A stretch of DNA of 7,112 bases from Bacillota bacterium (GTDB taxonomy: Bacteria; Bacillota; Clostridia; Christensenellales; Aristaeellaceae): positions 1 through 7,112 of the forward strand of contig JAEYQQ010000096.1 of assembly GCA_023409955.1 (NCBI GenBank), in the 5' to 3' direction. Below, one piece after another: positions 1-6,000 of this stretch; position 1 is the first letter of the stretch; every line of letters starts with the position of its first letter. The notes under the pieces are model-generated. The model did no database searches, had not been told where the DNA came from, and saw only the letters and a program-made list of their open reading frames with translations. Position numbers and translations under genes: made by a program.

Positions 1-26
1 GACATTAACAGTAGAAGTTTTATACT

Positions 27-70
27 AACGGGAGTGGCATGAATCACCCTTCCGTTATTTTTTGCTTTTT
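27..70 (+). terminator. Rho-independent terminator-like hairpin, plus strand
   Basis: An 8-bp stem pairs 27-34 (AACGGGAG) with 49-56 (CTTCCGTT), including one G-T wobble. It is followed by an interrupted T-run (58-63 and 66-70). The T-run lies on the plus-strand 3' side, so it best suits a gene reading in from left of the window. The hairpin overlaps the stop codon of the minus-strand gene at 55-486, so the two genes would be convergent. On the minus strand the trailing T-run is poor, so bidirectional action is doubtful. Confidence 0.5.
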
Positions 71-486
71 ATGATTGGTAGAGTAAAAGTAAACTTGATT
101 AAAGATGAGAACCTTATTCTTGTTTGGAGTTTCGTGTTCATAATTTCTGTACTCTCTTGAGGAAGCAAAGGCAATGGAATTTCTGGATGGTGTTCGCGGT
201 AGTAAAGCCGTGCAATTCTGATCAAGTTCTTTTTTTCTATAGCACATATTAACCGTTGGTAATCCTTTTTTTGCAGGTGACCGTATTCTTCCCGATTGGA
301 TGTGTATACAGTTCCACGCCCATCTAATAAGTCAATTTTGTATTTGTGATCCTGAGAATCGGCATGAGGTACGGATGGGAAATTATCATCGTCATAAATG
401 TTTATCTCCCATTTCATCTTCATAATTTGGAAAGGAGGCACCCACATAGTTTTTTTGAATTTGGGGGCTATTTTCAAATATTTCAT
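55..486 (-). CDS. Small hypothetical protein, 143 aa, accessory-type
   Basis: I do not recognise this gene securely. The frame can be extended to a TTG at 534, but the ATG at 486 is the better start because GAGGTGG sits five bases upstream of it. The product is basic and mixed alpha/beta in appearance. It opens with MKYLKIAPKFKK, followed by an aromatic segment (WVPPFQ, MKMKWEINIY). A central stretch at about residues 36-60 reads FPSVPHADSQDHKYKIDLL, then DGRGTVY. The middle part (about 70-95) is Lys/Glu-rich and probably helical. The pattern of a Pro-His motif followed by YK-hydrophobic and a Gly-containing turn resembles small uncharacterised proteins of bacterial accessory regions, but this is only an impression. 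There is no signal peptide or membrane segment. The gene is AT-richer than its right-hand neighbours and stands alone, facing away from the tRNA, which suggests acquisition by transfer. Confidence 0.6.
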   Translation of the reverse strand: MKYLKIAPKFKKTMWVPPFQIMKMKWEINIYDDDNFPSVPHADSQDHKYKIDLLDGRGTVYTSNREEYGHLQKKDYQRLICAIEKKNLIRIARLYYREHHPEIPLPLLPQESTEIMNTKLQTRIRFSSLIKFTFTLPIIKSKK

Positions 487-514
487 AAATGCCACCTCAT
501 TTGTTACTGGTGAA

Positions 515-543
515 AGCATAGCATAAAGTTCCAATTATTCCAA
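515..543 (-). promoter_or_regulatory. Weak sigma-A-like promoter for the 143-aa gene
   Basis: On the minus strand, TTGGAA (538-543) and TATGCT (515-520) are separated by 17 bases. Each hexamer matches the consensus at four of six positions. The -10 element lies about 30 bases upstream of the ATG at 486, which gives a short leader containing the GAGGTGG ribosome binding site. The hexamers are weak, so this is a candidate only. Confidence 0.35.
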
Positions 544-550
544 TATATAT

Positions 551-627
551 CGATACGAGGAAGGTAAAACTTATGGTAGTTAAGCCAGGTGAACTAATCT
601 GATTATGGTTAAACATCCATCGTATCG
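551..627. repeat. Inverted repeat CGATACGA / TCGTATCG
   Basis: CGATACGA at 551-558 is the exact reverse complement of TCGTATCG at 620-627. The arms are 61 bases apart, so this is more likely a pair of protein-binding sites than a hairpin. The left arm lies just upstream of the candidate promoter of the 143-aa gene. An 8-bp match could occur by chance. Confidence 0.35.
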
Positions 628-642
628 TGGAAATATCCAGAC

Positions 643-705
643 AAAAAAAGTTGCAGGAACTATTTGGAAGCGATATTATAGAAAAAAAGTTGCAAAAAAG
701 TTGCA
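643..705 (+). repeat. Three direct repeats A(6-7)GTTGCA
   Basis: AAAAAAAGTTGCA occurs at 643-655 and 682-694. A third copy with six A's, AAAAAAGTTGCA, occurs at 694-705 and shares one base with the second. The first copy is 26 bases from the second, while the second and third are immediately adjacent. A motif of 12-13 bases repeated three times in 63 bp is unlikely to be chance even in AT-rich DNA. Possible roles are arm-type binding sites of a tyrosine recombinase or sites for another DNA-binding protein. The function is inferred from position only. Confidence 0.6.
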
Positions 706-743
706 GTAGCCTAATTAGGGGGTCAAAAACAGTTACATATCAT

Positions 744-783
744 AAAGAAAAAACCGCTGAAAACTTAGTGTTTTCAACGGTTT
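744..783 (-). terminator. Intrinsic terminator of the tRNA-Pro unit
   Basis: On the minus strand, AAACCGTTGAAAAC (783-770) pairs with GTTTTCAGCGGTTT (764-751) around a five-base loop. One T-G wobble interrupts an otherwise perfect 14-bp stem, and it runs into TTTTTTCTTT. It lies six bases beyond the tRNA CCA end and is clearly the terminator for that transcript. The plus-strand reading also has A/T-rich ends, so weak action in the other direction is possible. Confidence 0.85.
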
Positions 784-788
784 CTTTC

Positions 789-865
789 TGGTCTGGGTGA
801 GAGGATTTGAACCTCCGGCCTCTTGAACCCCATTCAAGCACGCTACCAAACTGCGCCACACCCAG
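789..865 (-). tRNA. tRNA-Pro (anticodon GGG), CCA encoded
   Basis: This is a complete cloverleaf of 74 nt plus an encoded CCA (789-791). The acceptor CTGGGTG (865-859) pairs with CACCCAG, and the discriminator base is A. The D-stem is GCGC/GCGT with an AGTTTGGTA loop. The anticodon stem CTTGA/TCAAG holds the loop ATGGGGT, giving anticodon GGG after the invariant T33, with G at position 37 as expected for proline tRNAs. The variable loop has five bases, and the T-arm has GGAGG/CCTCT around TTCAAAT. It should read CCC, and possibly CCT, codons. The gene forms a single-tRNA unit with its own promoter and terminator. Its 3' end faces the AT-rich, repeat-bearing tract at 544-743. Confidence 0.96.
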
Positions 866-903
866 GTATTGTTTCTCGGCTCTGCGCCGTGCGAACAAAA
901 GCT

Positions 904-932
904 ATTATACCGGAGGGAGGGCCTCCTGTCAA
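904..932 (-). promoter_or_regulatory. Perfect consensus sigma-A promoter for tRNA-Pro
   Basis: On the minus strand, TTGACA (927-932) and TATAAT (904-909) match the consensus exactly and are separated by the optimal 17 bases. Transcription would start near 897 and give a leader of about 30 bases before the mature tRNA 5' end at 865. That leader includes a small CGGC/GCCG hairpin. A promoter this strong is expected for a stable RNA gene. Confidence 0.9.
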
Positions 933-1031
933 GGTATTTTTCGCGGAAATAAACATATTTTTTTATATTTGGTATTTGCTCATTACTGCAGATCTATTAA
1001 GCAGATGCTTATGGATTTGTTGGAAGGTAGA

Positions 1032-1041
1032 ATAGCGCTAT
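1032..1041. repeat. 10-bp palindrome ATAGCGCTAT
   Basis: This is a perfect 10-bp palindrome in the intergenic region upstream of the Cys/Pro-rich gene. It overlaps a possible weak -10 element (TATACT, 1039-1044) and lies just before the sporulation-type promoter candidate. It could be an operator, but a palindrome of this length can arise by chance. Confidence 0.25.
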
Positions 1042-1046
1042 ACTGA

Positions 1047-1072
1047 ACGGTTTTGATATGAAAACATACAAT
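1047..1072 (+). promoter_or_regulatory. Sigma-E/K-like (sporulation) promoter candidate
   Basis: CATACAAT at 1065-1072 fits the -10 consensus of sporulation sigma-E (CATACA-T). It also fits most of the sigma-K pattern (CATA, three bases, then TA, here TG). The dinucleotide AC at 1047-1048 lies 16 bases upstream, as in the sigma-K -35 element. No good sigma-E -35 element is seen. The predicted start near 1080 precedes the GGAGG at 1125-1129. The match supports mother-cell expression of the following coat-like gene but rests on short motifs. A weak sigma-A alternative (TTGTTG/TATACT) overlaps just upstream. Confidence 0.4.
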
Positions 1073-1119
1073 GGATCGAGACCCCCTTCCATAAAACCGT
1101 GCTTTGCTCCTAAGCAAAG
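1047..1119 (+). other. Two possible stem-loops in the leader of the Cys/Pro-rich gene
   Basis: ACGGTTTT (1047-1054) is complementary to AAAACCGT (1093-1100), and CTTTGC (1102-1107) pairs with GCAAAG (1114-1119) around a six-base loop. The second hairpin lies six bases before the ribosome binding site GGAGG. It has no T-run, so it is not a terminator and may instead stabilise the mRNA. The longer pairing would need transcription from upstream of the sporulation-type promoter. Confidence 0.3.
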
Positions 1120-1137
1120 TTCCTGGAGGTTATTGTC

Positions 1138-1977
1138 ATGGTCCACCACCAATGCAACTGTTCTTCGTGTAGGCCTACTAAGAAGCCTGACCGGAGTCCT
1201 CCGTGGTCCTCGGAGTGGCCTTCCATGGACAATTGTCAATCCTGCCTGCCGCCGAGTACACATCCAAGTCCGGAACCCTGTCCGCCACCGTGTCCTTCGC
1301 AAAATCCGCAGCCATGCATGCCACCATGTCCGCCACCGTGTCCTCCGCCTAAACCACCGTGCCCGCCTCCATGTCCTCCGCCTAAACCACCGTGCCCGCC
1401 TCCGTGTCCTCCGCCCAAGCCACCTTGTCCGCCTAAGGACCATGGTTGCAGGGAAATGACCCAAATTCTGCTGCCAAAGGTCATTTGCAGCGGAAGGGAA
1501 TGGCAGCGTAGGCTTTGCACTACACTGGAGGTAAACGGGCTGCCTGATTGCGCCAAGCCGCCTTATCAGCTGGTTTCTGTGCAACAAAGCGGAGCGCAGC
1601 CCTGGTGGGAGCCGGCCAAGTGCACATCAAACAATGGCCAGGCGATGTACCATGTATATATCCCTGTGACCGCTTGTATCGTTGACTGCAGCGGATGTGA
1701 GTTTTTCGGCACGGCAGTGGTAGAGATGGATGCATGCTTGCATTTGAAATGCAGACCCTCTGAATGCTGGCGCTATAATCTGATTGTAGTTCCCTGCGTG
1801 AGGTTGGCATGCGGGACGGTATACTCAGACACTTCCTGCTTTGATGTAGAGCTGGAGGTTGTGCTGGAACTGTATCTGATCCAATGGATTCCCTATCCAG
1901 ATAAGCCTTGCAACCCAGGACGCAGGGAGCTGCCTTTGTATCCACAGCCCCAGCGTCCGCGTCCTTACACTTCGTGA
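1138..1977 (+). CDS. Cys/Pro-rich spore-coat-like protein, 279 aa
   Basis: The ATG at 1138 follows GGAGG with an eight-base gap, which fixes the start. The protein has 30 cysteines in 279 residues. Residues 1-40 hold short Cys pairs (CNCSSC, CQSC). Residues 45-100 are almost purely Pro and Cys, ending in three exact-phase copies of CPPPKPPCPPP (residues 68-100). The C-terminal half (about 108-250) looks like a folded beta-rich domain with regularly placed Cys, including VDCSGC, PSECW, VVPCVRLACG and the hydrophobic strand VELEVVLELYLIQW. It ends in a Pro/Arg tail. There is no signal peptide or membrane segment. The composition suits an assembled, disulfide-cross-linked spore coat or exosporium component, and a sigma-E/K-like promoter lies upstream. 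The C-terminal part resembles unnamed clostridial proteins as I recall them and is distantly reminiscent of spore-associated beta domains, but I cannot assign a named family. Function is inferred. Confidence 0.85.
   Translation: MVHHQCNCSSCRPTKKPDRSPPWSSEWPSMDNCQSCLPPSTHPSPEPCPPPCPSQNPQPCMPPCPPPCPPPKPPCPPPCPPPKPPCPPPCPPPKPPCPPKDHGCREMTQILLPKVICSGREWQRRLCTTLEVNGLPDCAKPPYQLVSVQQSGAQPWWEPAKCTSNNGQAMYHVYIPVTACIVDCSGCEFFGTAVVEMDACLHLKCRPSECWRYNLIVVPCVRLACGTVYSDTSCFDVELEVVLELYLIQWIPYPDKPCNPGRRELPLYPQPQRPRPYTS
1339..1437 (+). repeat. 33-bp tandem repeat, three copies, inside the coat-like gene
   Basis: Three contiguous in-frame 33-bp units start at 1339, 1372 and 1405. Each encodes CPPPKPPCPPP, except that the last codon of the third unit is AAG (Lys). 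Units 1 and 2 are nearly identical at the DNA level, while unit 3 carries several synonymous changes (CCC, AAG, CCT and TGT in place of CCT, AAA, CCG and TGC). This suggests that unit 2 duplicated more recently. Degenerate Pro/Cys copies precede the array from about 1279. Confidence 0.9.
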
Positions 1978-2819
1978 GCGATGATACCTAAGAGACCTGG
2001 TCCTGTATGTATGGCCAGCACAGGGCTGACTGGACAGATGCTGCTTTCGGTAAGTTGAAGGATGTCCTTCAAACGATCCAACAGCTTCTGAGCTTCTGAA
2101 GCCGCGGCACCATGGACAACTGTGAGGCGGATTCTGCTTTTACCAAAGCGGGATACCGCCTCCTTTACCATGGTATCCAAAGCGTTGGCATATCCTCTAG
2201 CCTTGGCCAGGGTCTGATATACGCCATCGGAATTGACAAAAATCACAGGCTTTAACTGCAGGATGGAGCCAACAACACCCTCCACCATGCCAATACGTCC
2301 GCCTTTACGCAAAAATTCAAGGGTCTTGATGATGAAGGTGCTGTGCTGCTTTTCGCGTACAACCTTGGCCCTTTCAATAGCAGCTTCCAATGAGCCAGTG
2401 GCCTCAAGGGTTTCGGCTGCTTCAATGGCGATCATGCCAAGTGCTGCAGACAAGGTTCGGCTGTCCAGCAATGTGATGTTCAGCCGTCCTTCGTATTCCT
2501 TGGCAATCATACGTATCATGTTATAGGTGCCGCTGAGGTTGGCAGAAATGGTCAGATGCAGCACATCGGTTACGCCTTCGCTGATCAAACGATCATACAG
2601 ACCGCTCACATCTTCTGGAAGGGGAAGGCTGGTTTTGGGCAGTTCCTGTTCCATTAAGGCATAGAGCTCATCATGGCTGATCTCAATTCGATCACGAAAC
2701 TCCCCATGGGAAGATACGATGCGCAACGGTACCATGTGAATGTTATGTCTTTCCAGTTGTTCCTGTGTCAGATCACAGGAGGAATCAGTAACGATTGCGA
2801 TTTTTTGAATTATTTCCAT
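1965..2819 (-). CDS. DegV/FakB-family fatty-acid-binding protein, 284 aa
   Basis: The product is a cytoplasmic DegV-fold protein of the usual length (about 280 residues). Such proteins bind a fatty acid and, in the FakAB system, present it to the kinase FakA for phosphorylation and entry into phospholipid synthesis. Motifs in order are TDSSCDL (11-17), PKTSLP (61-66), TISANLSGTYN (90-100), LLDSRTLS (117-124), LEFLRKGGRIG (167-177), LKPVI (189-193) and HTGPG (271-275). From memory of FakB1 structures, T63, S96 and H271 correspond to the residues that hold the fatty-acid carboxylate. The ATG at 2819 is chosen over an in-frame TTG at 2831 because GGAG, six bases before the ATG, would otherwise lie inside the gene. 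The gene is monocistronic here and no fakA is in the window. Its 3' end overlaps the convergent coat-like gene by 13 bp. The bound lipid cannot be predicted, and DegV paralogues are common in Clostridia. Confidence 0.95.
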   Translation of the reverse strand: MEIIQKIAIVTDSSCDLTQEQLERHNIHMVPLRIVSSHGEFRDRIEISHDELYALMEQELPKTSLPLPEDVSGLYDRLISEGVTDVLHLTISANLSGTYNMIRMIAKEYEGRLNITLLDSRTLSAALGMIAIEAAETLEATGSLEAAIERAKVVREKQHSTFIIKTLEFLRKGGRIGMVEGVVGSILQLKPVIFVNSDGVYQTLAKARGYANALDTMVKEAVSRFGKSRIRLTVVHGAAASEAQKLLDRLKDILQLTESSICPVSPVLAIHTGPGLLGIIAHEV

Positions 2820-2862
2820 ATATATCTCCAATTAATCTGATTCCTTGTTACCAAGTATAATG

Positions 2863-2890
2863 ATTATAGCATAAGCAGTAAGCATGTCAA
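2863..2890 (-). promoter_or_regulatory. Sigma-A promoter of the degV-like gene
   Basis: On the minus strand, TTGACA (2885-2890) and TATAAT (2863-2868) are both perfect hexamers, separated by 16 bases. The predicted start near 2856 gives a leader of about 37 bases carrying the GGAG ribosome binding site. No operator-like palindrome is evident except the local symmetry of TATAATGATTATA (2856-2868), which overlaps the -10. Confidence 0.85.
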
Positions 2891-2968
2891 GTTTATGGAA
2901 GACCTGCATTGCTGTGTGAACCCTGCAACTGCTTCGTTATTTTTACATATCCTTCCGCCGTGTGGTAG

Positions 2969-2997
2969 TTGACAAAGGTTTGGGGGTGTTTTACTAT
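2969..2997 (+). promoter_or_regulatory. Sigma-A promoter of the surface-protein gene
   Basis: TTGACA (2969-2974) and TACTAT (2992-2997) are separated by 17 bases. The -35 is perfect and the -10 matches five of six positions allowing for TATAAT-type variation at the centre. Transcription would start near 3004, leaving a leader of about 88 bases before the ATG at 3092. The promoter diverges from that of the degV-like gene, with about 80 bases between the two -35 elements. Confidence 0.8.
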
Positions 2998-3016
2998 TAC
3001 AGATGAAGCGTCATAG

Positions 3017-3076
3017 GGCATATTGTGCCAATTTGGCTGATGCGAATGAATAGCCTGCCTGATAGGCTTTTGTTTT
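3017..3076 (+). promoter_or_regulatory. Leader hairpins, possible weak attenuator
   Basis: In the leader of the surface-protein gene, GGCA/TGCC (3017-3020 with 3026-3029) forms a small hairpin. AGCCT/AGGCT (3052-3056 with 3064-3068) forms a second one followed by TTTTGTTTT, which resembles a short intrinsic terminator placed just before the GGAGGAG ribosome binding site. The sequence GGCT at 3035-3038 could instead pair with AGCC at 3052-3055, which would break the terminator-like stem. The stems are short (4-5 bp), so regulation is only a possibility. Confidence 0.3.
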
Positions 3077-3091
3077 GATGGAGGAGCATAT

Positions 3092-6000
3092 ATGAAGCAC
3101 CGTCAACTGAATAAGAAAAACACCCCTCATAGGGCAAAATGGTTCGGTGTTTGGGGCAGCATGCTACTGGCTGTTTTTTTTGTGTTTTCAAATGGATTTG
3201 CATCGCCTGCTGATGATATCACGTTGTCCATATCATTTAGGGGACTGCGATTAAACAGCTTGCTGCAATGGCAGGCTATACCGCTGAGCGGCAGGTTTGA
3301 GGTGGCGGCTGGAGATGCTTTGCTTGGAGAAATAGCCGTTAATATGACAGACGGACAAAATGCCGGTGGTTATCTGGAGGCGCTGACCATCAGCCGTCAG
3401 GATGCATCAAAGGGCCTTGTGCTGCGACCTGTGATGGAAAGCATGCCCGAAACATACATATGTCAGGATGAAATCCCCGTCAACATAACTAATGAAGCAA
3501 ACCTTCGTGTAGAGGTGCTGGCCTATGCACGGGAGGGGCTCTTTCGCCTAAGCAATATGAAGCTGGAGGATGGGCAGCCGGCAGGCAGCGCCTCCTTTGT
3601 GGTTTTTAATTCGGTTGGGCAGATTGTTTCGAGTTTTGATACAGATAACGCAGGACGGTTTGACCTTGATATTCCGCTTTCTCAGGGCACTTATACACTG
3701 CATCAAACCCTTGCGCCGGAAGGAACAATCCCAGCTTCGGATATGGTTTTTGAGATCAGTCCTTACCTAGGTACAAGTGAGAGCATTGCTGAGATTTTGG
3801 TGATGAATGAGTCTGTGCCAGTACTTGGCGTGATGTTTGATAACATGACTACCAAGGCTGCCACCGTAAATGATTTGTATGCTGCAGACCAGATGGCTGA
3901 TTTTTATGTATCAAGCAATGCTGCACTGAATAACACTATCCCTCTTGAAAATGTCACAGTGGATATTGGTCCCATAACGCTTCAGGATGCATGGGGAAAT
4001 GCGCTTGAGGACCAGTCTGGTATGGAGATCAGCAGCATTACAGTGACACCTGGCATGAGCGATATCATCGCGGGTATCAGGGTGTTAGATGAGCAGGGGA
4101 ATACCATTGGGGAAGAACGTGTGCTATCATCAGGCCAGATGATGACCTTTGCTGGAATTGGAGCGCATACTATTAGGGTTGTATACAAAACTGAGGATGG
4201 TAACGCTGTTGTCCCTGCCGGTTTTGTGCTTGGAGATATCCGCTTTTCTGTCAAACTCAGCCGTCGGGTGCCGGATGCAAACCGAGCCAGCGTTTATACT
4301 GCCGCTGCCGGTATTACAGCCAACTGGGAGCATAAATATGAAGGCCGAAACCGAAGCACAGTTACCATAAAGGGTCAGAGTAAAACAATCACAGCAACGG
4401 CAAAAGTACTGGACAGCCGTGCATCCATTGCGGTATCTGCTACGGCCAAAGCGGATGGCAAAGCTCTGCTGTCACTTTTGCACGAAGGTGGGCCAAACCT
4501 TGAGAATGTGCGCATGGCTATACAATTGCCCAAGGGGTGGCGAGTAACACAAGAAAGCCTGCCGGCGCCTGTGTATGCAATCAGCCATGGAGCGGTGTCT
4601 GACATTTTGGTGCTCAGCATGGCTGGTTCTTTTGGCAAGGGCATGGCGCAGGAAGTGGAATTCTCCGCAAGCTTTGGTGCAGGCAGCGGCGTTGGTGCCT
4701 ATTGGATTCAAAGCCCAGAAGGCGGAGTTGTAACCCTCGACAATCCCAAGGGTTTGCTTGTGCGCGGCATGAAAGCGGATAACAGTCCGATAGCTGACGT
4801 ATTGCTTCAGGCTGCAGAGCGCGGTACGTATGCATATGGCACTTGGACGGCAGATAATCAGACCAATGCAAATGGCTCCTTGCAGGTGCTGGGGTTTGGC
4901 AAGCAGGAGGAGGCCTCTGTCATACCTAAAAAGGGTGAGGCGGATCTTCTTTTACAATCCGGTAACAGCGCCTGGTATGCAGTAGCTTTGCCAAACGGGG
5001 TCACCTTGTCTGGGATTACAGGAGGACAAGCTCAATTAACAGTCGATGCTGCACCTTCACACGAATCCGTATGGATAGATGCGGGTGCTTTTACTGGGGA
5101 TATCAGTAAAGTAACGGCGGTGGCAATACATGGCGGGCAGGACACAGTTCTGCATGTGAAAACAGATCTGCGGGAGGGAATCGTCTCCTTTGTCACAATC
5201 AGCCGCACAGTAAGCGGCGACGAAGTGAAAAATAATCAGGATGTGCAGGCGGGCAGTACAGCTGCGCTTTCCGGCCTATTGTTTGATGATGCCAATAACA
5301 ACGGCAGGCAGGATGAAGGAGAATTCGGTGCAGGTGGACAGCTTGTTTTCTGGCGAGGAAACGGCAGCGCAAGCTTCCATACCTATACAGATATACATGG
5401 CAGGTTTTTCTTTTCTGGCGTGAAAGCCAATGATACAAATGGCTCACTGTATATCAAGCTGCCAGCCAATACCTTTGTATCAGGTCAAGAAACTCCCGGT
5501 GGTCTGTACGCTATCAACCAGAAGGAGCTTGGCAGGGAGAAAGAGGTTCAGATTGGCTTTACGCAGATGAGTGCTGTGTATGGCCGGGTTTATGTACGGG
5601 ATACCATGACAGGTGTTCCTGGTACTGAGGTGACTTTGACATCTGGCGGAAAAACGATTTCTTCTACTGTGACTGATGCCAATGGCGAATACAGATTCGA
5701 TGCTCTTACCATGGGGGAATATCAGGTATCCATCAACCTTCCTGATGGCTTAAGGGGAAGTGTCGGTTTTCTTGCGCAAGATGGGTATGCAGATATATCC
5801 GGCGCAAATGCAACGATAACCAATGTGATACTGGGGTATGGTGAACAGGCGGTACAGGATGTCCCTATACGTTCTCTTGGTAAGGTTCAGGTAATGGGCC
5901 GCGGCTTGGACCAACAGCTTGGAAAAGCTGTAATTTTGCTAAACGGCAGTCTTGTTTTGGAGAATGAGCCTTTAGCAGATGGCTCATATCTGTTTGAGGG

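Larger units (their letters stand above)
544..743. other. AT-rich intergenic tract with repeats, no gene
   Basis: No credible coding region is seen here on either strand. The tract carries an inverted repeat (551-558 with 620-627), three copies of an A-rich GTTGCA motif (643-705) and a perfect 10-bp palindrome, CCTAATTAGG, at 710-719. A second short inverted repeat, TAGTT/AACTA, lies at 577-581 and 592-596. This density of short repeats beside the 3' side of a tRNA gene is typical of recombinase-binding or regulatory DNA, but no recombinase gene is in the window. Confidence 0.5.

Noticed and set aside
487..534. N-terminal extension of the 143-aa protein to a TTG at 534
   Set aside because: The GAGGTGG ribosome binding site lies within this extension and is correctly spaced for the ATG at 486. 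The extension also overlaps the candidate -10 element.
807..1046. Plus-strand frames of 70-79 codons beginning in the tRNA
   Set aside because: They run antisense through the tRNA-Pro gene and its promoter and have no ribosome binding site.
1339..1437. CRISPR-like repeat array
   Set aside because: The 33-bp units are contiguous with no spacers and encode a regular Pro/Cys peptide in the correct frame, so this is a coding tandem repeat.
1058..1459. Plus-strand Arg/His-rich frame overlapping the coat-like gene
   Set aside because: It is another repeat-derived shadow frame without a ribosome binding site. Its C-terminal half is a translation of the Pro/Cys repeat in the wrong frame.
1009..1587. 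Minus-strand frames with Arg/Trp-rich (1009-1587) and Gly/His-rich (1236-1556) products opposite the Cys/Pro-rich gene
   Set aside because: These low-complexity products arise because the 33-bp repeat is free of stops in other frames. The plus-strand frame has the ribosome binding site and the structured C-terminal domain.
2820..2831. Four-residue N-terminal extension of the DegV-like protein to a TTG
   Set aside because: The TTG is part of TTGGAG, which supplies the ribosome binding site for the ATG at 2819. DegV proteins also begin close to the first beta strand.
3003..3053. 16-codon upstream frame in the leader of the surface-protein gene
   Set aside because: Its ATG coincides with the predicted transcription start, it has no ribosome binding site, and there is no run of a single amino acid to suggest a leader peptide.
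4375..4871. Overlapping minus-strand frames (4375-4644, 4472-4711, 4614-4871) inside the surface-protein gene
   Set aside because: They are short, mutually overlapping, lack ribosome binding sites and are antisense to a continuous long gene.
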